From: Hyphomonas sp.
Lineage (GTDB): Bacteria; Pseudomonadota; Alphaproteobacteria; Caulobacterales; Hyphomonadaceae
NCBI GenBank assembly: GCA_002700305.1
Contig: PACZ01000024.1
Span: 186,001 to 250,000 of the forward strand
Reading direction: 5' to 3'
Length of the DNA: 64,000 bases
Each line of letters begins with the position of its first letter. Positions within the stretch are counted from its first letter, which is position 1. The notes beneath the pieces were generated by a model that ran no database searches, had not been told where the DNA came from, and was given only the letters and a program-made list of their open reading frames with translations. A program made the position numbers and the translations under genes. Of the stretch, positions 56,155 to 64,000 are shown one piece after another.

Positions 56155-58434
56155 ATGGCCCTTATGACATTCCCTGACCGCCAGACTGTTCTGGACTTTC
56201 TTCGCGAGAACCCAAGCGCCACCACCAAGCAGGAAATCGCCCGCGGCCTCAAGCTGAAGGGCAAGGAACGCACGATTTTGCGTGAAATCCTGAAGGAAAT
56301 GGAGGGCGACGGCACGCTGGAGCGCACCGGCAAACGCGCCTGGGCGCAGGCAGACCGGCCGCCGCCCACCGGCGTTGTTGAATTCACGCATCTCGATGGT
56401 GATGGCGAGCTGATCGGCAAATCCGTTGGCGACAATGGACTGTTCGGGCCGGAGATCCGCTATGCCGGCCCGTCCGGAAAGCCGAAGGCCAAGGCTCCCG
56501 CCGTCGGTGATCGCGCCCTCTGCAAGATCTCAGAGCGCGATGGCGAGTGGCTGGCCCGCGCCATCACCGTGTTTGAAAAACGCCTGTCCGACAAGCTGGT
56601 CGGCCTCTACAGCCAGACCCAGCGCGGCGGGAAGGTTGTGCCCTCCTCCCGCAAGGAAAAGCGCGAATTCGTCATTCAGGAAGCCGACCGCAACGGCGCC
56701 GAGGAAGGCGATCTCGTCATCGCCGAGCCGAAGCCCGTCGGCCGCCGCCAGTATGGCCCGGCCTATGGCATCGTGACGGAAGTTATCGGCCACATCACAG
56801 ACCCGCGCTCGGCCAGCCTGCTGGCCATCCATGCGCACGACATTCCGACAGAGTTTCCGGAAGCCGCCCTCGAACAGGCGCGCGACCCTCAGCCGGCCGC
56901 GGCAGAGCGCGAAGACCTGACAGCCGTCCAGCTGATCACCATCGACCCGCACGATGCCCGCGACCATGACGATGCCGTCTGGGCCGAAGAGCTGAAGGAT
57001 GGCTGGCGTGTGATCGTCGCCATTGCCGACGTGGCGGCCTACGTCACCGAAGGTTCGCCGCTCGACAAGGAGGCCCTGAAGCGAGGCAACTCCACCTATT
57101 TCCCAGACCGCGTCGTGCCGATGCTGCCGTTTGAACTGTCCGCGGACGAATGCTCCCTGCGCGAAGGCGAGCTGCGCCGCTGCATGGCAGTGGAGATGGT
57201 GTTCGACCAATCCGGCACCAAGCGCTCCCATCGCTTCATCCGTGGCATGATGAAGTCTGCTGCCAAGCTTTCCTATGAGGAGGCTCAGGCCGCCATTGAC
57301 GGCAAGCCGGGCGGCAAGGCGGAGGAATTGCTGGACAGCGTGCTGAAGCCGCTCTGGGGCGCCTATGCAGCTCTGACGAAGGCACGTGACAAGCGTAGCC
57401 CGCTGGACCTCGACCTGCCCGAACGCCGGATCGTGTTCGACGAGGACGGCGAGATCCAGGGCATCATCGCCAAGGAGCGGCTGGACGCACACCGCCTGAT
57501 CGAAGAATTCATGATTCAGGCGAACGTCGCCGCCGCCGAGTCGCTGGAGAAAGCGAACAGCCCGCTGGTCTACCGCGTCCACGACGTGCCGAGCGATGCC
57601 AAGATCGCCGCCTTTGCGGAGTTCCTCCAGACCATCGACATCAAATGGCATATCGGTGAGCGCCCGCAGACGCAGCGTTTCAACAAGCTGCTCGAAGACA
57701 TTCGCGGCGGAGTCTATGACGAGATGGTCACCCAGATGGTGCTGCGTTCTCAGGCGCAGGCGATCTATTCGGAAGAGAACCTCGGCCATTTCGGCCTGAA
57801 CCTGGCGAAGTATGCGCACTTTACCTCACCGATCCGCCGTTATGCAGACCTGATCGTCCACCGCGCCTTGATCCGCGCGCTGAAGCTCGGCCCGGACGGG
57901 CTGAGCGACCAGAATGCTGTGCGGCTGGAAGAAATCGCCGAACACATCTCAACGACCGAGCGCCGCTCCATGGCCGCTGAGCGCGAAGCAACAGACCGCT
58001 ACCTCGCCATTTTCCTGGCCGACCGGGTCGGCGCAGAGTTCGAAGGCCGCATCATGGGCGTCACCGGGTCCGGCCTGTTCGTCGCCTTGGCAGGCTCCGG
58101 CGCGGACGGCTTCGTGCCGATCTCGTCCATCTCGGATGACTATTGGGTGCTCGACCAGGCCGCGATGGAAATCTACGCCCGTGGCAGCGGCAAGACCTAT
58201 TCCATGGGCCAGACCGTGCGGGTGCGCCTCAAGGAAGTCACACCCCTGCAGGGCGGCCTCCTGCTGGAAATGCTGTCGGAGCCCCAGCCTGCCCCCAAGG
58301 GCCGCGCTGAGGCGCGCAAGGCGGCGGACGCCGGCGGACGTTCCCCTCGCGGCAGGGGTGGACCTCCACGGCGCGGCAAGCCCAAATTCAATAAAAAGAC
58401 GCTTCCGAAGCATAAACGGAGAAGCCGGAAATGA
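56155..58434 (+). CDS. rnr: ribonuclease R
   Basis: A 759-residue RNB-family 3'-5' exoribonuclease that degrades structured RNA. N-terminal winged helix (about 10-65: T-T-K-Q-E-I-A-R-G-L-K-L-K-G), cold-shock domains, then the RNB centre with T-I-D-P-H-D-A-R-D-H-D-D-A-V (metal-binding Asp set) and Y-A-H-F-T-S-P-I-R-R-Y-A-D-L-I-V-H-R. An S1 domain and a very basic R/K/G/P tail complete it. The frame is open further upstream, but the start at M-A-L-M-T-F-P-D or three codons later fits the family. ATGA overlap with the Nudix gene. Confidence 0.94.
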   Translation: MALMTFPDRQTVLDFLRENPSATTKQEIARGLKLKGKERTILREILKEMEGDGTLERTGKRAWAQADRPPPTGVVEFTHLDGDGELIGKSVGDNGLFGPEIRYAGPSGKPKAKAPAVGDRALCKISERDGEWLARAITVFEKRLSDKLVGLYSQTQRGGKVVPSSRKEKREFVIQEADRNGAEEGDLVIAEPKPVGRRQYGPAYGIVTEVIGHITDPRSASLLAIHAHDIPTEFPEAALEQARDPQPAAAEREDLTAVQLITIDPHDARDHDDAVWAEELKDGWRVIVAIADVAAYVTEGSPLDKEALKRGNSTYFPDRVVPMLPFELSADECSLREGELRRCMAVEMVFDQSGTKRSHRFIRGMMKSAAKLSYEEAQAAIDGKPGGKAEELLDSVLKPLWGAYAALTKARDKRSPLDLDLPERRIVFDEDGEIQGIIAKERLDAHRLIEEFMIQANVAAAESLEKANSPLVYRVHDVPSDAKIAAFAEFLQTIDIKWHIGERPQTQRFNKLLEDIRGGVYDEMVTQMVLRSQAQAIYSEENLGHFGLNLAKYAHFTSPIRRYADLIVHRALIRALKLGPDGLSDQNAVRLEEIAEHISTTERRSMAAEREATDRYLAIFLADRVGAEFEGRIMGVTGSGLFVALAGSGADGFVPISSISDDYWVLDQAAMEIYARGSGKTYSMGQTVRVRLKEVTPLQGGLLLEMLSEPQPAPKGRAEARKAADAGGRSPRGRGGPPRRGKPKFNKKTLPKHKRRSRK

Positions 58435-59231
58435 GCCGCGCCACCTCATCTGCCAAAAAGACCGAACGTGGCACGCCGGCGTCAGCTGAAAGCACCGGTA
58501 AGTCCGGTATGGTCATGATCAAGTCCGCTTTCGACAAGGAAAGCGACGACGAAGTCATCATCAAAGACCAGAAATCGCCGCGTCCGAAGGATGCTGCCAC
58601 GCTGATTCTGATTCGCCGCGACGCCGAGAAACCGCGCGTCCTGATGGGCAAACGCTCCGGCGGTCATGTCTTCATGCCGGACAAATACGTCTTCCCCGGC
58701 GGCCGCGTGGATCCAGACGATGGCCGCGCCGTGTCCTGGTGCGAATTGCGGCCCGAAGTCGAGGCGAAACTGCGGATCAGCGCCCGGCGCCAGCCGCGGG
58801 CATTTGCCTTGACGGCGATCCGGGAAACCTTTGAAGAAACAGGGCTTTTGGTCGCCCGTCCGGCGGAAATGCCTGCCTCAGCCCCGAAGGGCTGGGACCG
58901 GTTCCATGAGCTGGACGCCGCGCCCCACCTGTCGCCGCTCACCTTTATCGGACGGGCTGTCACGCCGCCCTACCGGCCACGCCGCTTCGATGCGCGCTTC
59001 TTCATGGCCGATGCCGAGGAAGCGCTGATCGATGAGCGCCCGCCGGTCGACGGCGCCGAACTGTCAGACCTACAATGGGTCACGCTGAAAGACGCCCACG
59101 ACCTCGACCTGCCGAGCGTAACCCGCTTCATGCTGGACGAGATCGATGCGCGCCTGAAGGCCAAAGATTACAAGGAAGGACCGCCCTTCCTGCGCTGGAC
59201 GCGTTCCGGCCACAGCACAGAGCGGCTCTAG
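58431..59231 (+). CDS. NUDIX hydrolase
   Basis: A 266-residue Nudix protein. A polar, low-complexity N-terminus (about 1-45) precedes the fold. The Nudix box is G-G-R-V-D-P-D-D at its start with an insertion before R-E-T-F-E-E-T-G-L-L, so the spacing is longer than the classic GX5EX7REUXEEXGU. It probably cleaves a nucleoside-diphosphate-linked substrate; which one is unknown. It is translationally coupled to rnr. Confidence 0.86.
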   Translation: MSRATSSAKKTERGTPASAESTGKSGMVMIKSAFDKESDDEVIIKDQKSPRPKDAATLILIRRDAEKPRVLMGKRSGGHVFMPDKYVFPGGRVDPDDGRAVSWCELRPEVEAKLRISARRQPRAFALTAIRETFEETGLLVARPAEMPASAPKGWDRFHELDAAPHLSPLTFIGRAVTPPYRPRRFDARFFMADAEEALIDERPPVDGAELSDLQWVTLKDAHDLDLPSVTRFMLDEIDARLKAKDYKEGPPFLRWTRSGHSTERL

Positions 59232-59318
59232 AACGGTAACGGGTGCTTGACTTCGCCCGCGCACCCCGCCATTAAGCCGCTTTCCGATTTCAGACGCTAG
59301 CACAAGCGAGCCCGCGCC

Positions 59319-59486
59319 ATGGCAAAACCCGCCACCATCAAGATCCGCCTCAACTCGACGGCTGACACAGGCTTCTTCTATGTCACGAAGAAGAACCCGC
59401 GCAACATGACCGAAAAAATGGTCCAGCGTAAGTACGATCCGATCGTCAAGAAGCACGTCGAGTTCAAAGAAGGCAAAATCAAGTAA
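59319..59486 (+). CDS. rpmG: 50S ribosomal protein L33
   Basis: A 55-residue L33: [27 protein letters not shown], and [18 protein letters not shown]. It is of the cysteine-free type, lacking the zinc ligands, as expected in proteobacteria. AAGCGAG precedes the ATG. A strong terminator follows at 59514. Confidence 0.96.
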   Translation: MAKPATIKIRLNSTADTGFFYVTKKNPRNMTEKMVQRKYDPIVKKHVEFKEGKIK

Positions 59487-59513
59487 TCACTTGATCCTTT
59501 TGGACTTTTGAAG

Positions 59514-59542
59514 AGCCCGCTCGCGACCCGAGCGGGCTTTTT
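59514..59542 (+). terminator. intrinsic terminator of rpmG
   Basis: AGCCCGCTCG (59514-59523) pairs with CGAGCGGGCT (59529-59538), a perfect 10-bp stem and 5-base loop followed by TTTT. The convergent MFS gene stops inside the T tract. Confidence 0.92.
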
Positions 59543-60765
59543 CATGTGATCTCGTCGCGGTGCAGATAGCGCGTCTTGCGAATGGCCGGGAATAGGAACG
59601 ACCAGGCCGCGGCGACGCCGACGGCGGCAGCGCCGCCCGCCACCACGGTAAACACCGCCCCGTAGAAGTGCGCCATGAAACCGGCTCGCGCTTCACCCAG
59701 TTCGTTCGAGGCGCCGAGGAACACGGAATTCACAGCATTCACCCGCCCGCGCACCTCGTCCGGTGTCCAGAGCTGCAGCAGGATCTCACGAATATAGACC
59801 GATACCATGTCGAAGGCGCCGATCAGCGCCAGCGCGATGATTGAGAGCCATGCGAGTGTCGACGCCCCGAAAACCATCGTGGCAAACCCGAACAGGGCCA
59901 CACAGACGAACAGAATGACGCCGGCATGGTCACGGATCGGAAAGGCCGTGATGATCCCGATCATGATCACAGCCCCTACGCCCGGCGCAGCGCGAAGCAG
60001 GCCGAGCCCGGAAGGCCCAAGTTCCAGAATATCGCGCGCGTAGATCGGCAACAGCGCCACTGCTCCGCCGAGCAGAACAGCAAACAGGTCCAGAGAGATC
60101 GCGCCCAGAACCACCTTTTCTTTCCAGACATAAGAGAAGCCGCCGAGAAGCGTACGAATCGTCGTCGGCTCTTTCGATCCCTTCTGCGCGGGCTTCGGGA
60201 TCGTCAAAACGATCACACCCGAAATGAGGAAAAGCGAGACGGCGGTCGTGTAGGCAACCGGCGCGCCGATGCCATAAATCAATCCACCGAGAACAGGACC
60301 AAGGATAGACGCCAGCTGCCAGGACGCCGTAATCCATCCCACGGCATTCGCGAAGTCTTCTTTCGGAACCAGATTGACCGCCAGACTCGACGATGCAGGA
60401 GAGTAAAATGCCCTGGCAACGCCGAACACTGTGAGTGCAGCCAGCACCCAGAATGGCTCAAACTTGCCCGTCAGGGCGAGCATCAGGATGGCCAGCGCAC
60501 AGGCCATCTCAACGAAGACTGCCAGCCCCATGACATTGCGGCGCCCGAACCGGTCAGCTGTAACGCCTGTGACGACGACCAGTACAAGCGCAGGAAGGAA
60601 TTGAACCAGGCCGATCCAGCCAAGCAGCGCCGCGTTCTGGGTCAGGTCATAGATCTGCCAGGCCACGGAGACCGAGACGATCTGGGCGCCGAGCGACGTG
60701 CAGAACCGGGAAATGAAATAGCGGCTGTAGGCTGAATGCCGGAATGCTGAAAACCTGTCGGTCAC
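59542..60765 (-). CDS. MFS transporter
   Basis: A 407-residue major facilitator protein with about 12 hydrophobic segments. The loop 2-3 motif is seen as T-A-D-R-F-G-R-R-N, typical of the antiporter-like MFS drug/sugar efflux branch (ErmB/enterobactin-exporter-like subgroup). Substrate unknown. Gene order rpmG-MFS-pleD-divK recurs in caulobacteria. Confidence 0.88.
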   Translation of the reverse strand: MTDRFSAFRHSAYSRYFISRFCTSLGAQIVSVSVAWQIYDLTQNAALLGWIGLVQFLPALVLVVVTGVTADRFGRRNVMGLAVFVEMACALAILMLALTGKFEPFWVLAALTVFGVARAFYSPASSSLAVNLVPKEDFANAVGWITASWQLASILGPVLGGLIYGIGAPVAYTTAVSLFLISGVIVLTIPKPAQKGSKEPTTIRTLLGGFSYVWKEKVVLGAISLDLFAVLLGGAVALLPIYARDILELGPSGLGLLRAAPGVGAVIMIGIITAFPIRDHAGVILFVCVALFGFATMVFGASTLAWLSIIALALIGAFDMVSVYIREILLQLWTPDEVRGRVNAVNSVFLGASNELGEARAGFMAHFYGAVFTVVAGGAAAVGVAAAWSFLFPAIRKTRYLHRDEIT

Positions 60766-60818
60766 GCCTTATCCCCTGAGCTGAGCGCCTCTGTGGCGAC
60801 AGCCGGGTACCAAGTCAA

Positions 60819-62186
60819 TCAGGCGGCTGTGCTCTCGACCCGGTTCCGGCCGGTCGTCTTGGCCTGGTAAAGCGCCTGATCGGCCCGCTTGGTAAGGTCT
60901 GCGATCGTGTCCTGCTCACCCGCGATGGTCGAAACACCCACACTGACCGTGATCTGAATGTTCAATCCGGCCTTGCCGATGATGAAGGGCGCAGCAGCGA
61001 CCGCCCGCCGGATTCGTTCTGCGGCAGCGCAGGCCCGGTCCCCCGGTGTTTCAGGCATGATGACGAGGAATTCTTCACCACCGGGCCGGCAGACAATGTC
61101 CATCGGGCGCACATTCTCACGCAGCCGGTTGGCGATCTCCTGCAGGACCTCGTCCCCGGCATCGTGACCGTAAGTATCGTTCACCGATTTGAAGTGATCG
61201 ATGTCCGCCATCATGACCGAGACAGGCTTTCCACCCATGACCGACCGCTGCATGAACTGGTGCAGCTGGCCCATCATATAACGGCGATTGTAAAGCCCGG
61301 TCAGCTGGTCGATCACGGACAGTTCCAGACCCTTGTCCACCCGGCGGCGCAGCATCTCGATGTAACGTGCCCGGCGCGCCTGGGTGCGGACGCGCACCAG
61401 CAGCTCCTGCTTGTCGACGGGAGTCAGGATGACGTCGCTGGCTCCGATCTCGAGCCCTTTCGCCGCGCGGGCCCGGTCATCGGGATCGCAGATCAGGAGA
61501 ATGGACACCGCCCGGGTCGATTCCGTCACCTTGAAATGCGCACAAAGTTTCAGGGCATCAAAGGATTTGCTGGGCAGTGAGAGGATCATCAGGTCCACGC
61601 CGAGGCTGGAGAGGCCGCTCATGGACCCCGCCTCGGCAAGCGTCACCACCGTGTGGCCGGCCTCCCGCAACACAGATGCGAGGCGGGCAGATGCCCGCGG
61701 ATTGTCATCGACAATGAAGATCCGTGCCGGCTGGTCGGATTCTTCCTTGGTGGTTTCGTGGTCCAGACCACCGCCAAGACCATTGGCCTGGCGCTGTCTG
61801 AGCTCAGACGCCACGGCGTTGTAGCGCATCAGCGCCCCGACACGTGACATCAGCGCGAAATCATCGACAGGCTTCGTCAGGAAGTCTTCGGCGCCAGCCT
61901 CAAGCCCCCTGACGCGATCTTCAGTGTCACTGAGGGCTGTCACCATAACGACCGGGATGAACGCCGTCGCCGGATCTTCTTTCAGCCGGCGGCAAACCTC
62001 ATAGCCGTCCATTCCGGGCATCATCACGTCGAGCAGGATGATGTCCGGCAATTCCTTGCTGGCGACCTCTAGCGCCTGAGGCCCGTTCTCTGCCTGGATG
62101 ACGGTATAGTATTGGGCTTCCAGCTTGGCCTGCAGCAGCCGCCGGTTCGCTTCGATGTCATCGACAACGAGGATCCGCGCGCTCAT
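60819..62186 (-). CDS. pleD: diguanylate cyclase response regulator PleD
   Basis: A 455-residue REC-REC-GGDEF protein. REC1 has phosphoacceptor D53 in [11 protein letters not shown]2 is degenerate, with Ser203 where the acceptor is expected (L-M-I-L-S-L-P-S), as in an adaptor receiver. The GGDEF domain has G369-G-E-E-F373 and an inhibitory-site R360-x-x-D363 just before it, so the enzyme should make c-di-GMP and be feedback-inhibited. In Caulobacter PleD controls the swarmer-to-stalked transition. The ATG overlaps the divK stop by four bases. Confidence 0.95.
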   Translation of the reverse strand: MSARILVVDDIEANRRLLQAKLEAQYYTVIQAENGPQALEVASKELPDIILLDVMMPGMDGYEVCRRLKEDPATAFIPVVMVTALSDTEDRVRGLEAGAEDFLTKPVDDFALMSRVGALMRYNAVASELRQRQANGLGGGLDHETTKEESDQPARIFIVDDNPRASARLASVLREAGHTVVTLAEAGSMSGLSSLGVDLMILSLPSKSFDALKLCAHFKVTESTRAVSILLICDPDDRARAAKGLEIGASDVILTPVDKQELLVRVRTQARRARYIEMLRRRVDKGLELSVIDQLTGLYNRRYMMGQLHQFMQRSVMGGKPVSVMMADIDHFKSVNDTYGHDAGDEVLQEIANRLRENVRPMDIVCRPGGEEFLVIMPETPGDRACAAAERIRRAVAAAPFIIGKAGLNIQITVSVGVSTIAGEQDTIADLTKRADQALYQAKTTGRNRVESTAA

Positions 62187-62572
62187 GCCGCTTCCTTCGG
62201 CATGAGCGATTCAACAGCCTTGATGAAGGTCATGATCTGGATTGGCTTGGACAGATAGCCCTCGCAGCCCGCTTCGCGCACACGCTGCTCGTCGGCCCGC
62301 ATGGCAAAAGCCGTCACCGCAAGCACCGGGATATGGGCAACTTTCTCGTCGTCCTTCAGCCAGCGCGTGATATCCAGGCCGGACACTTCAGGCAGCTGGA
62401 TATCCATGATGATGAGGTCTGGCTGCTCCCGGCGGGCAATTTCGACCGCCTTGGCGCCATCGCGGCACTGATAGGTTTCGTAGCCGTAAGCGTCCAACAG
62501 GTCGCAAAACAGGCGCATGTTGAGTTCGTTGTCCTCAACAACCAGCACTTTTCTGGTTTTCGCGTCTGCCAT
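62183..62572 (-). CDS. divK: single-domain response regulator DivK
   Basis: A 129-residue receiver with [12 protein letters not shown], phosphoacceptor D57 in I-I-M-D-I-Q-L-P-E, the conserved Thr in A-V-T-A-F-A-M and Lys in Y-L-S-K-P-I. It is the DivK of caulobacterial cell-cycle signalling (DivJ/PleC/DivL-CckA). It is the first gene of a divK-pleD operon; a CtrA-like TTAA-N7-TTAC lies 68-82 bp upstream. Confidence 0.95.
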   Translation of the reverse strand: MADAKTRKVLVVEDNELNMRLFCDLLDAYGYETYQCRDGAKAVEIARREQPDLIIMDIQLPEVSGLDITRWLKDDEKVAHIPVLAVTAFAMRADEQRVREAGCEGYLSKPIQIMTFIKAVESLMPKEAA

Positions 62573-62639
62573 TTTTTCCCACGATTACGAGCGATTCGGA
62601 ACGGACCTTACCGTACCAGACCAGCTATACGGCAAAAGC

Positions 62640-62654
62640 TTAACGGGTGTTTAC
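62640..62654. promoter_or_regulatory. CtrA-like half-matching box between divK and dinB
   Basis: TTAA-CGGGTGT-TTAC: an exact TTAA and a TTAC at the N7 spacing of the CtrA consensus TTAA-N7-TTAA, one base off. It lies 68 bp upstream of divK, which is CtrA-controlled in Caulobacter. Weak support because of the mismatch and the short motif. Confidence 0.35.
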
Positions 62655-62682
62655 GGGTCTCTTCAGATTGCCGCCACCCCCG

Positions 62683-62697
62683 GAACATGGCATGAAC
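62683..62697. promoter_or_regulatory. LexA (SOS) box of dinB
   Basis: GAAC-ATGGCAT-GAAC (reverse complement GTTC-N7-GTTC), an exact match to the alphaproteobacterial LexA operator. It ends 8 bp upstream of the dinB ATG; a third GAAC is at 62701-62704. The position fits repression of dinB directly at the start region. Confidence 0.75.
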
Positions 62698-62705
62698 ATG
62701 GAACG

Positions 62706-63980
62706 ATGAGCCTGTTGTGCCGGGATTGTTTTCACTTCGAACTCACAGACGGGCACTCCTGCCCCGCCTGCAAGAGCTATCGTGTGGTTTGCCATCCTGC
62801 CCTGCACACGCTGACCGTTGCCCACATCGATTGCGATGCCTTTTTCGCGGCGATCGAGAAACGTGACAACCCCGCCCTGAACGACAAGCCTGTTATCGTC
62901 GGCGGCGGAGAACGCGGCGTGGTCCTCACCTGCTGCTACATTGCCCGGCTGTACGGCGTCCGGTCAGCGATGCCGATGTTCCAGGCCCTGAAGCTCTGCC
63001 CGGAGGCAACGGTGGTGAAACCCAGCCGGGGCAAATATTCCGAAGCCGCCGCGATTGTGCGGGAGAAGATGGAGGCCCTGACACCGCTGGTACAACCCGT
63101 TTCCATTGACGAGGCCTATCTCGACCTCTCCGGGACCGAAGCGATCCACAAGGCCCCGCCCGCCGCGTCACTCGCCCGGCTCGCGGCAGAGATAGAACAG
63201 GAACTTCAGATCACGGTTTCAGTGGGTCTCTCTGCCAACAAATTCCTCGCCAAAACAGCCAGCGAGCTCGACAAGCCGCGCGGTTTCGCCGTCATCTCAC
63301 CAGCCGAGGCCGAAGCGCTTCTCGAACCCCGCCCGGTGGGTTTCCTTCATGGGGTGGGACCAAAATTCGCTGCGAAGCTCGAACAGGACGGGTTTGAAAC
63401 GATCGGAGACCTGCAGAAAGCGGAGCTGAAGGCCCTGATCGGACGGTATGGCGAAACCGGCATGTGGCTGAAGCGTGTCGCACACGGGCAGGACAATCGC
63501 CCCGTCCGCACGGATGATGAGCGCAAATCCGTATCTGCGGAAACCACTTTCAGGACAGACATTTCAGATCTTGCCGCATTGGAAGACCAGCTCTGGAAAC
63601 TTTGTGTCAAAACCTCCGACCGGGCGAAGCAGATCGGTGTTGTCGGCTCGGTCATCACCCTCAAGCTGAAGACCTCCACCTTCAAGCCGCTTACCCGGCG
63701 CGTGTCCCTGTCAGAACCGACCCAGATCGCGCAATCGATTTTCCGGGCGGCTCGTCCGCTGCTCGCACGGGAAGTTGATGGGCGGAGGAAGTACCGGCTG
63801 ATCGGTATCGGCATTTCCGAACTCTCGGATCATCGCGCAGACGAAACCGATCTCCTTGACCCGCGCATCGCCCGGCGTGCGGCCGCGGAACGTGCTTCGG
63901 ACGCCGCGCGGGCAAAGTTTGGCCAGGACGCCGTCATGACCGGCCGTGCGGCACGCATGGGCCAGAAGCAAAAGGAATAG
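62706..63980 (+). CDS. dinB: DNA polymerase IV with N-terminal zinc finger
   Basis: A 424-residue Y-family translesion polymerase. An N-terminal CxxC...CxxC (C-R-D-C, C-P-A-C) precedes the usual H-I-D-C-D-A-F-F-A-A-I-E; this extra zinc-ribbon-like segment is common in alphaproteobacterial DinB. Catalytic S-I-D-E-A-Y-L-D-L-S and the HhH/little-finger regions are intact. The frame is open upstream to 62517, but ATG 62706, after the SOS box, is preferred. The C-terminus is basic. No beta-clamp motif is obvious at the very end (ends G-Q-K-Q-K-E). Confidence 0.92.
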   Translation: MSLLCRDCFHFELTDGHSCPACKSYRVVCHPALHTLTVAHIDCDAFFAAIEKRDNPALNDKPVIVGGGERGVVLTCCYIARLYGVRSAMPMFQALKLCPEATVVKPSRGKYSEAAAIVREKMEALTPLVQPVSIDEAYLDLSGTEAIHKAPPAASLARLAAEIEQELQITVSVGLSANKFLAKTASELDKPRGFAVISPAEAEALLEPRPVGFLHGVGPKFAAKLEQDGFETIGDLQKAELKALIGRYGETGMWLKRVAHGQDNRPVRTDDERKSVSAETTFRTDISDLAALEDQLWKLCVKTSDRAKQIGVVGSVITLKLKTSTFKPLTRRVSLSEPTQIAQSIFRAARPLLAREVDGRRKYRLIGIGISELSDHRADETDLLDPRIARRAAAERASDAARAKFGQDAVMTGRAARMGQKQKE

Positions 63981-64000
63981 GCGTGGGGCGCTTGCAGCCA

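Noticed and set aside
1-64000. CRISPR arrays, insertion sequences, phage genes
   Set aside because: No regularly spaced repeats, transposase motifs or terminal inverted repeats of IS type were seen.

Overview
The window reads as chromosomal DNA from a GC-rich alphaproteobacterium of the Caulobacterales/Hyphomonadaceae type (Hyphomonas-like). This is inferred from family content and gene order: divK-pleD next to rpmG and dinB, hdaA-ppk1-ppx near rnd and aspS, purL/bolA/grxD, topA/rnr, and NDUFA12-mlaD-DUF2155 beside aat-accC-accB-aroQ. Most of the window is housekeeping: purine synthesis (purL end, purM, purN), translation (rpsD, aspS, rpmG, tRNA-Ser, rimO, aat), replication and repair (topA, holC, hdaA, dinB), RNA decay (rnd, rnr), envelope transport (lptF, lptG, an mlaD-like protein), thiamine (thiS, thiG), fatty-acid initiation (accB, accC), polyphosphate (ppk1, ppx, a PPK2) and cell-cycle signalling (divK, pleD).

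The accessory centrepiece is 12.5-26.2 kb, a compact PUFA-synthase-type (Pfa) iterative lipid synthase. It encodes a PfaD-like enoyl reductase, a PfaA-like KS-AT-ACP-ACP protein, a ketoreductase reading frame, a very large PfaC-like KS-CLF-AT-DH-DH protein, and a convergent Sfp-type phosphopantetheinyl transferase. Together they supply every activity needed to build a reduced or polyunsaturated acyl chain. The product cannot be read from the sequence.

The most striking observation is at the pfaA/KR junction. pfaA ends a few bases after a T7 run whose phase is a perfect T TTT TTT slippery heptamer. Five bases further on starts a 9-bp stem. The KR frame (-1) is open from the T run onward but has no well-placed start codon. 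This looks like a -1 frameshift site that would yield both a short KS-AT-ACP2 protein and a long KS-AT-ACP2-KR protein. A homopolymer sequencing error is the main alternative.

Other regions: 0-12 kb holds two metallopeptidases set among purL/bolA/grxD, a divergent pair of DJ-1/PfpI proteins (enzyme and GlxA-type regulator), and two tandem DUF2807 secreted beta-helix proteins behind a perfect palindrome. Around 33-35.4 kb is a class II ribonucleotide reductase relative that seems to have lost its catalytic core. An AT-richer orphan gene sits between topA and rnr. dinB carries a GAAC-N7-GAAC LexA-type box directly upstream of its start. Coordinates, frames and overlaps were read directly; family assignments come from recognised motifs and were not checked by database search.
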